Below are positions 44,401-54,600 of a stretch of DNA of 64,000 nucleotides, in pieces. This DNA comes from Symsagittifera roscoffensis (taxonomy: Eukaryota; Xenacoelomorpha; Acoela; Convolutidae). Each line of letters begins with the position of its first letter. The first letter of the stretch is position 1. A program made the translations under genes and the position numbers. The notes beneath the pieces were generated by a model that was given only the letters and a program-made list of their open reading frames with translations, had not been told where the DNA came from and did not search any database. The stretch is taken from contig NC_087065.1 in the NCBI RefSeq assembly GCF_963678635.1, positions 4,260,020 through 4,324,019 on the forward strand. Reading direction: 5' to 3'.

Positions 44401-44800
44401 TATTTGAAAGCAAACAAGAATAAATTTTCATTTGAAGAAAAAATTCTGAAAACTTACTCGCACTCCTTAGCCATGCACAAAGTTATATTCTTAGCGTCTA
44501 CTGACGTAATAAAAACGCCACATATCTTGCCTCATTTCAGTTTGGACCTATTTATGAGCGGATTAAATAGCCTACTACGGGTTAATTGCACAAAAAATTT
44601 TGCGCAGTAGTTCCCCCAAATTTGACAAATTAGAATTTTTAAGCAACCATAAGTTTTTTTAAAAAAATCACAGGTAAATTATCTTTTCAAATTTGAGCTC
44701 AAGACAACCTTTGCTTTCAGATGGTATAAAAGATTCAGCTCAAAATTGGCTAGTTAAAAAGTCGAGAGGGAAAACTTGTTGGAGAAATAAACCACCTGAG
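41430..44800. repeat. Degenerate long-unit repeat field
   Basis: Several phrases recur at roughly 1.0-1.3 kb: CAGTCGGCTTAACTTTGCGC-like (41440, 42616, 43957), ATCACAGGTAAAT-like (41551, 42731, 43705, 44070, 44668), GTCGAAAATAGCTAGATAAC-like (41625, 42795, 44150) and CTTAGCCAAGCACAAA-like (41972, 43513, 44466). Units are strongly diverged and there is no conserved ORF. A related phrase occurs at 58450-58500. Confidence 0.6.
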
Positions 44801-45014
44801 CACAAATAGGCCGTTATTTTTTGCAAAAATCGAAACAGTAGGAATTGTTCAAAAGTGTTGATTTCAGTGGAAAAAAGGCAAAACCAGAACTTTTAATTTG
44901 TAGTGGTATAACGTCATTCAGTTCACAGTTTCCAATACCCCTCCTTAGTTTGTTTCCGAAAATGAGTTTACGAAAACTTAGTTTAAATGAGTTTTTACTC
45001 TTAAATACAACCAG

Positions 45015-45290
45015 GTCCGTGGGGAAATGCGTTTTTTTAAAATGTTTGTCGACCACTAGGCAAAACTGATTTTGCGAGCTCTCCCAAAACATTTGGGAAA
45101 ACCCAATTTTGAAAAAAAATTTGCGCCGCAGATTTTTTTGAACAAATATACCAAAAAGTGGCGTTTTCTTTGGAAGAGCTTCACCGGAAAAAAATGTTGG
45201 TTTTGGAGCTTTTTGACCAACCAAATTGGTACATTTTGGCGCCGAAAAAACGTTTAGAAAGTTTTTGAGGTCCTTCAGCCACTCTCCTTC
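45015..45290. mobile_element. Diverged hAT-type MITE relative
   Basis: Shares GCGAGCTCTCCCAAAAC, TTTGCGCCGCAG and TTTTGGCGCCGAAAAAACG, in the same order, with the complete copy at 37805-38237. Both inverted ends are gone. The open minus frame here (44814-45224) is a by-product. Confidence 0.55.
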
Positions 45291-45507
45291 TTTAAATCCA
45301 CCACTTACTGCAAAGAAACGGGTTTCAGCGCAAACAAGTGAATAGGTTCTAATTCATTTCTCAAATGCCTTTAGCTGTATGAAAAATTTTTACACAAAAT
45401 ATCACATTTGTAAATTTACAAGAGACGTAAGGAAAAGGAGAAAAGCAGTTAGATTTTAGAGATGGTTTTCATTTTAAAACATTTTGACTTGTCGCACACG
45501 AAGAGGA

Positions 45508-45622
45508 TCACGAACTAGTTCCATATCTGTGTTGGAAGGTGAGAGCGTCAATGAAGAAGTCGCAGCAGGTGACAGTGTCGTAAACTGGCAGTCTTGTGGC
45601 CTTTCGCAATGCATTTGCGTAC
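45508..45622 (-). CDS. Racemase C-terminal exon
   Basis: Begins after ACGACCCGCCAG and ends at TGA 45510-45508. Encodes YANALRKATRLPVYDTVTCC and DFFIDALTFQHRYGTSS. Spliced to the previous exon it completes the LLECTELP-Y-ALR-ATRLPVYD segment in frame. Confidence 0.75.
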
Positions 45623-48600
45623 CTGGCGGGTCGTAAGTGGCAATCAAATATAACTTCTGGCTCGGAAAATTTTGAAATTTTGACCCTCAATTGTAGTGTT
45701 TTGATTATTTCGGGTCGACGTGCTAGTTTTTTGTTTCGACTTTCTCTTCAAAAATTCGCTGTTATGACTTTTTTGGCAAAATTTTGTAATGTTTCGACTC
45801 TCTCGACCAAATTTTTGATTGTTTCTGGGCTATTTTTATAATGGTCCCCTTTCCTCCTCCATCGCCTATTAAATTATAACTCTAATCCCAATAGACAAGA
45901 ATCAAAGTGTCCTGGGGATATTAATTTTTTTTGTTAAAACTCTGGAGGGCTGCAATTTTGTAATTAATTATCATTTTGGAATTTGAACCCCAATATCAAA
46001 CACCACTTTTGGGAAAAAACCAACTTTTTGGGACAACACTTTTTTGGTATTGAACCAGAAGACGAAATATGTCTTGAAAAAAAAAGTTGCCGAATGTTGT
46101 GACTGATTGCCACCTGGGAAGTTCCGTGCACTCCAACAATACCGCTTTGATCTTCTTCTCTTGTTGGATGGTGTCCGCCACCAGACCAACCAGACTGTCT
46201 TGGAACTCGGTGGCATTGATGTGATCTCCGTACACAACCTATACATCGCTCTTTCACCGTTTCAATCCATCATCATCTTATATTGTTTCAATCCATCATC
46301 ATCTTATATTGTTTCAATCCATCATCATCTTATATTGTATCCAGTTCTTAATTTAATTTAATAGTTCATACTTCATACTATAGTTAAAATGCAGTCTAAC
46401 CACCGTCTCTTTGTACTATATTTAACTTGAGTTCACATTTCAAGTTGTCGTTATAAAAAAGAAGATATATCTCCTCCTTCATTGCAAATTTTGCTTTTTT
46501 ACAATCTTTTAACAGACTATTATGACTAAATGCTTGTTTTTTTGCCATAGAAGATATAAGCAACAATTCATTCAGGTTTACTAATTTGTTTTCCATGCTT
46601 AAAATCATGATCTTTTTGACTACGGTGAATTAATTTTCCAAATCGAAATTTGAATTTCGATTGAGAAAAAGAAAAAATCCAAAAACAATCGAAGATATAT
46701 TTTTCAAGTTTAAAACACATTTGAACTTAAGACATATCGAACACAAGCAACTAATCACACTAATGAAAAAAACTTATTTCTGGGGATAATGGTGCTTGAA
46801 GGAGTATAAAAGAGCGGACTCGACCTCTTCGAATCTGGGCAGGCCCTCACACCCCACGATCTTCAGTCGAGGCCCGCAACAATCAATTCCACACTGAGTC
46901 CTCAACAAATCCTGTTCTCATATCACAGCACATACGTATACACACATTTCTGATTGTTTAGTTTCAATTCATTTTCTTTATTCTTTTTTTTTCTTTTTTT
47001 TTCAATTGTTCAATTCTTCGAAAAAAAAAGAATTTTTAGAATAGCTCCAAATGAACGGATTACTTTATTCTATAGGGTAGAAAAACTTTTTTTAGTTTTT
47101 ACTGACGTTTTTGGCGTTTTTCAAGTGCAAAAAAGCAATCTGGACAAACTACTCAAATTACTAACTACTAACTGCTGCAGGAGTGAATTTAGAAAAGATT
47201 GGGTGATAATGAAAATAATTTTCAATAACCTGGCGAAGAATCGAATCCCCTGAAAAATTAAACCTGCCTGACCAATCGAACTCTCTCCTTTAGTTTTTCG
47301 TTATCAAACCTATTTTTAGTCCGTCAACCTTGAAACTCCGTATATACTAATTTTGAGGAAAAGAGCGTCAAAAACTTCCAATAAATACCTGAATAGCATA
47401 TTTTCAAAGATTCGCTCCGCTGAGCCGAAAACTTTGTGCTGAAAATTTTGGCACAACAAAGTCTTTCTGTGATGGTTTTAGGGAGTATAGGTTGATATTG
47501 GTAGTGAATTTGCGATAGTGGATCGTCTGGAACCACATGTGTTGGACAGTGTCCCTGTCGCCATTCAAGGATTTCGTGCTGTTGATTGTTCAGGAGCGAT
47601 TCTTAGCGGCTGCCGCGTCTTAATGTTTTTGTAGTACCGCAACTGCTACTGCATTTGCAGTAACCATATAGTGGCCTTGGATTTGTTGTTCATCTTGTTA
47701 TCTGTAAATTATATTATCCTATTATGTAAACCAAGGTCAATACTGCGTGACCTTTATTGTTTAGGAAAAGAGAGTTTGTCTCTCAGAACTGCGGCTCTGT
47801 GCACAGTCGAGCTCAGAAAACAAATCAAATAAAAAAACAATACGGTTTCAACCATTAAATTAACTCTGTGAAACCAAGTCCGTTTTCATTATAAACCTCA
47901 GAGGTTCTGTAAGTTATCACATGGCGCAGCCAGCAGGATCCGGTTTTACAGGTCAAGACAATAGGACCGATCTGCGAATCCCAGTATTCTGGGCATCCGC
48001 AAATTCAGATCCACCCTGGAATTTTGAAACATGGCTTGATCAGTTCCTATTAGCTGTTACGGTTAAAGAAAACGTGGATCCAGAAGTAATGTTAGAAGAA
48101 CCCAAAACTGTCCTAGAAGAACCTCTACCAACTCCTGAACCACCAGCGCAGAACGAGGATGCGCCTGCAGTAGCAGAGAGAGAAGCCCGGAACAGATTGG
48201 CTCGGGATAGAGTGGTTCTAGAAAATGAAGAGCGGGTATTGAGAGGACCTAGAGTGGGACACAATGTATTTTATAATGAAGTTGGAAAACGGTTGACATC
48301 GAGATTATTTCTTGCTTTACGCGCAGAAGGGAAGAAAAAATTTATTCAAAAAAATCCTCGCACAGAGATATCTAAATTGGGGTTTCGGGACATAGTGCGT
48401 TTAGCCAAAATCTCATTTGAAAAGACGAAATGTATTACCTATGAGAGATACAAACTGTTTACACGATCTCATGAACCGAATGAAACGCTGGAATCTTATA
48501 ATGCGGCACTGACTGCTTAAGCAGCAAAGGCGGAATTGGGAGCACTGGAAGAAGAGTTGGTGAGAGATCTATTTATTTTTCGGATGAAAATGTTCTCCTT

Positions 48601-51600
48601 CGAGACACATTAACTTTTGAAACATTTTCTCCCGAAGAAGTCCTAAAGCGTGCGATAAAATTCGAATAGAGTAAACAAACTACCCAAGCATTTCAAAATC
48701 TTCATCAAACACAAACAACTCAGGATTGTTTTCAAATTCACAAATGAAAATCAAACAAGAACCGATTATGGCAATTGGAAACAAGGGGTATAGCTCTAAA
48801 CGACAAGGTTAAAATCAAAATAGAAGAAAACAGTATGAAAACAAGAATACTCAAAGAGCTAAAGGAGATCAAAAACAATGCACGAGATGCGGTAGAGCGT
48901 TTGGAGAAGGCCATTTAAAAAATTGTCCGGCAATGGGTAAAACGTGTAAGAACTGTAACAAACCCAATCATTTCGCAAAAACGTGTAGATCACAGCAAGT
49001 TAACGAAATCACAAATGAAGATTCTAGTTCGGAAGAAGAAAGCAATTTAATACAAACTTTTGATTCATGCGACGAATTTGAGATAATGACTGTAGAGGAA
49101 GATTTCACTTCCATCGTAAACATCGAAAAATACATCAACAAACGAGTTTTAGCGAATGTGTCCGATGAGAAAAATATTCAGAAGAAGTCGTTGACGGAAA
49201 AATCTGACAATATTGAAAAAATCGAAATTCGCAGGAATCCAAAATCTCATCAAATTAAAGCATTGAAGGCTCTAGTTAAAATTGATAGTCATATCTTGAA
49301 TATGACTATAGACACGGGTAGTCCGGTATCACTTCTGAATTGAACGACAACAAAACAAAGTTTGGAAATACCCTCAAATTCAAAATTTGTTCCAGCAGAG
49401 AAGTTAAACTTGTCCGCGCAGTTTGTGGATTATAATAAACGACCTATTTTGATATTAGGAGCGTTGAAAGCTAATCTGCGTTCGGCGGGTTGGAAAGTGT
49501 TGGGAGCGATGCTACTAGTCACAGAAAGACGTAAGCGATGTATACTAGGTCTAGATCTTCAAAGTAAACTGGGAATTCAGACCACTCAAAAATCAGCTCC
49601 AACACGAAGATCCAGGTTTGACGTGCTACTGTGCGAGCAGTCAGAAGGCTGGAAGCAAATTGTTTATATGAAATTCGAAGATCTATTTGATAGACAAGGG
49701 GAATCAAAAAATCATACTTTGAAAACAAAATTTAAATATCCTCTATGTCCGATTCAAGAAAAAGGTAGGAGAATTCCTATACACATTCAGGATAAAGTAC
49801 AAGCAGAGCTAGACAAACTACTTGCAGAAGGACACATCGAAAAACTGGATAAGTGTACAAGCGATTGCTTTATTGCTCCAATTGTTATCACAGTTAAAAA
49901 AGACAACTCTATTAAGTTAGCCTTGGACGCAAAACCTATTAATAGACAATTGTACAAAAATAAATATCAGATGCCAAACGTAGATGAACTGATCGATGGT
50001 GTTAGCCAGATTATCACGGCAACATCAGAAGGCTCTCTGTATTTCACCGTGTTGGATTTAAAGTATGCTTACAGTCAAATAAGACTAACTGCGGAAACAG
50101 CAAAACAATGCAATTTTAATATTGTAGGAGGCCAAGCAACGGGAACATATAGATTTCTGACAGGTTTTTACGGGCTGGCAGACATGCCCGCCGAATTCCA
50201 GAAAGCAATGGACAGAACACTGAACCACTCAAAAAATACCTTTTGCTTTCTGGACGATATTCTAATTGTTTCAAAGGGGGAAGCTAAGGATCATGAGAAA
50301 TTGGTTCGCAATGTGTTGCAAAAGTTGGACGATGAAAATCTCGCTTTAAAAATTACAAAATGTGAGTTTTTTCAGTCCTCAGTGAATTGGTTAGGCCATA
50401 ATTTATCGGTACACGGTATAATACCGAAAATTACGAAAACTGAGGGTATTGCAAATCTCCAAACCCCCAAGTCACTAAAACAACTCAGATCGTTCATGGA
50501 TAGTATCAATCATTTATCTAAATTCATCCCAAATGCGGCTAGTTTAACTGAAAAACTTCGACCACTACTGAAAGAAGAAAATGAAAAAAAAAGAAAATGA
50601 AAAATGTTCGACTGCCAGTGAAAAAATTTGAGTGGTACGACCAACACTCGGTAGCTTTTGAGGATATCAAAAAGGCAGTAGCTAACATCGCTTTATTAAA
50701 TTATTACGATCCATCTAAGCAAACCAGAATAAAGTGCGATGCAAGTCATAGCGGTCTCGGGGCTACGCTTGACCAATGGTCTAATCAAAACGAATGGGTA
50801 CCGATAGCATTTGCATCCCGGTATCTGAATTCCCAAGAAAAAAAATTTTCTACCAATGAACTCGAACTGCTAGCAGTAGTTTGGGCGGTAGATCGTTTCA
50901 AACATTATTTACTGGGGAAAGAATTTGTCATAGCAACTGACCACAAGGCTTTAACGTCTGCTTTGGGGGAACATAGATCAAATAAAACATACCAATCTCG
51001 ACTAACCAGGTGGGTTGATCGATTACTACCGTATCAATTTAAAATTACTCATATTCCGGGATGGGATATGGGTATCGTTGATTATCCGTCGAGAGAGCCC
51101 AATGGGGAACCATGGCCGGAATCGGAATTAGACGAGAGATTTGTAGTGACGTCTATTGAAAGTTTTCACAAAAGCACTCGACTGTTTGAGCAGTCGGTTC
51201 AGTGAAACAAATCAAAACAGTGCTATTATCATTCTAGAACATTTTGGAACACAGAGAGAAACTAACCACTGTAAAGACAGCTCATCACGCGGTTGCTATG
51301 GCAACCAATTTGTTCAAAACCAAACAAAGCTCACCCAGAACGAAAACGGTCAAAGCTTATGTTTTCAAAAAGAACAGAGTCAGAAAAACACATTGAACAA
51401 GATAGCTCGCGAGAAACAGTCTGTCAAATACTCAAAATTTAACAAAAATTCAATCAGAAAAGACAACATTCAAACTTCACAACAATCAGCGGATCTTACC
51501 CAGGCGGCGTCTTCTAAAAAGATGGAGAAAAATAAAACAGGAAAGTCAAAGAAGATAACAAACAGACAAAATAGAGATCAGAGGGAGGACGAACTGACAG

Positions 51601-54600
51601 AACAGGTGACGGAAACCACCTTCTCCCGAACACCCATGGTGTGCCTCAGGTTGAGTGGAGGACAGTAAAGAAATCATTCAAACCTAAAGGATATAAAGAA
51701 ATCACTTCTGGGAATGCAGCAGAAAATGCTGAGAGACTTCTAATGTCATTTTTGGACCTCATGGGGGCAGAAAAATCAAATAACCCGAAAAGCTTACTGG
51801 AACTCGAAGCACGGACAGTTCTTAATGACAGAAGCAGACGTGAACAGGAGTTGGAAGCAAATACCCAAAGAGAGAATCCTCTAATCATAGAAGTGGACCT
51901 TACAGCTGAAAGCCCCTCAGAAAGTCCAGAAGTCTCCATAATCAAAAAAGAGAAAAACAGGTCACAACTCCAGAAGAAACAACTCGCATCAAAAGGAAAC
52001 GAGTACAGAAAACAGCCTCGACAATCTTACCAAGTTGTTCGATAGAAGTCTATTAGCAGAATTAATTTCAGAGGACGCTTGGATGGACAGACTTCGACGG
52101 GTGATTGAGAGAAATGATCGTCAAAGTTTCGAGCTGATGGGCCCGTATACTAATCCCCTCTGGCATCAACTTTCGGTAGTGGATGATTGTATACTGGTGG
52201 ACAACAGGCTAGCTGTTCCGGGGCAATTGCGCCAAGCAGTGCTAAAGAGGATCCATCGCGGTCACCCAGGTCAGGAAGCGATGCTAGATGTTTCGAAATA
52301 CCTGTGGTGGCCGCACATGCACAAGGATATCGTCAATCTGGCGGAGGAATGCAGAAGCTGCACTCGCTATGGTAAGAATACAAAATACATCATCCCAAAA
52401 AATGCTACCAAGCCTCTTCCACTGCTAATGCAGCCGGGTAAGGAAGTTCAGTTAGACTATGCTGGTCCACTCGAAGACTATAAAGGAAAAAAAATATTTT
52501 TGCTGGTAGCAATAGATAGGTATTCTAAATTTCCGTCAGTAAAAATCAATAAATCAACAGGGGGAAAATCGTCGACGAAATTTCTTCGCTCATACATTGA
52601 TATCCATGGGATACCCAAATCAATTCGAACCGATCAACTTTCCGGTTTTAAAGGTAAAACTATGCGAAAGTATTGTTCAGACAAAAACATCGAACAAAAA
52701 TTCTGTCCAGTTGGAGACCATCGCGGATGCGGATTAGTGGGACGTACCATACAAACCATCAAAAGAAGATTGGGAGTCTAGCATCGAGCAAAGCCAGTCA
52801 TGCCGAAGAGCAAAACCAATTTCTGCGTACTCGATGAAAATGTAACATCAATAAAACTGTGTCTTAGTACAATACTTCGTGATCTCCGTTGGAGTAAGCA
52901 GAAAACAATACAAATGTCGCCATTTGAGGCTCATTTTGGGAGATTGCCAAAAACAGAGTTTAAAATTCTCAGTGATAGGTTTTTACGAAATTCTGATCGT
53001 TTAGATAAGGAACACCTAGAACGTTCGGCGCTGACCGCCTCCCAACTTAAAAAGCGCATTGACTAGTCTCGCGATAGCCTGAAGATTGTCCGAAAAGGAC
53101 AAAACAGCCGAGACGTGAGTCCCCTATTCAAGCAACAAGTCGACTCGGCTCAGGATCGGGCGAGAGCGCGGGCACTAAAAGAATTTCTAGAAGCCAATGC
53201 CAGATGGAATCAATCCAGACGCGATACATCTGCAAATGACTTAAGACGTACGGTGGACGAGACGAGTACCATTAACCCCGAATTACGCAAAGAAATGCTG
53301 TACTCGTGGGAACGTGGTTTATTGAAGATAAACCAGAAGTCATCACTAACCAACGTCATTGGTCACCGATTTTGGTCAGAAAAGATGAGGGGAGGAAAAA
53401 CGGTAAGGCTCTTACGAAACCATTGAAAGGAAGAGTCGTGGCAGAAACGCCCTCCACTGTCAAGACAGCAGCAGGGTCCATATACCGAAAGAGTGACATC
53501 GCCAAAGTCAAGATTGCTGTACAAGACAAAGACAAAAGTAATCATAGACGTTCTCCAACAGGAGAAGAACCCAAGAAAAAGCAACAAAAACAATCAAAAC
53601 GGCAGTCCGACGAACAGGACGAAGCGGAGAATAGTGGATCTGACGAGGACTTACTGCTAGAGCAGCGAAGCATAGATCCATCAGAGGCACAACGGAAATT
53701 TCAAGACAGCCCTACAGTGGTCACGTCAAAGGATATTATGCAAGGCGGTGGCCAAAATTTGGTTGTCCGAAGAGCAAAGCCAAACTTGGCTGGTCCATTC
53801 ACTAGAACCTCCAAGACGAAAGGGGCACAGGCCCAAAGGATCCCCAACCAATCAATCTACAAAATAGAAGTGCTGCCACGGCAGCAGAAGCTCAAGAACC
53901 TCAAGCGGAAACTCAAGCGTGTTCGTCAGACCCAGGAGGCGTACCAAAACCGACTTCTACTCCTCACAGCAGTACGAGAAGTAAGAAAAAAAATCTCACG
54001 CAATACATCTCCAGAAACAATTTTAGACACATTCAACAGTAAAGATCTATCAGCAGCGGATTGGAACCGATTGGCTGATCAAGTGCTCGAAAGAGGAGTA
54101 CAACGTACGGCGGCAGATATATTGCGATCTAAAGAAAATGAGGAAGACGAGGAAGAATCTAATAACCCTCCGGGGTTTTCGGACGAATCAGAAGTCGAGG
54201 AAACATCGGTTCGTAAAAGCGGAAGGTCCAAAAAGGGACCGACTAGATACGGGAATCCGATTAAACATTCGGTAAAGTCGATTTCTTATCATAACGATCT
54301 TTTAGACCTAAATCAGGCCGCACTCGAACCATACCGAATTAAATTAGCAAACTTCAAACCCGATGCGTCGAATTCGGTGGAAACGAAATTTGGTCTTCTA
54401 GAAAAACATCTTTTCAGAAGAAAATTCGGCAGCCAGGCACTCGACATCAACCGATCCTGGAACGCTGAGTGGCGAATTCCACTACATTTTGAGGAAGAGC
54501 ATGAAGAGAAAGACGGAAAATGATTCCAAACCAGAGTCAACAAGGAATAAAACTCTTTAAACTGAGTATTAAAACTCCTATTCATTATTATTAAAATTTG

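Noticed and set aside
44814-45224. 136-codon minus frame as a gene
   Set aside because: It overlies the diverged hAT-type MITE relative and has no independent support.
46954-47253. 99-codon plus ORF after the TATA-like site
   Set aside because: Phe-rich start derives from a poly-T tract; no recognisable domain or transcript evidence.
53306-54523. env gene of the gypsy element
   Set aside because: The 405-codon frame begins with integrase C-terminal text and has no signal peptide or membrane segment; it is the end of pol.
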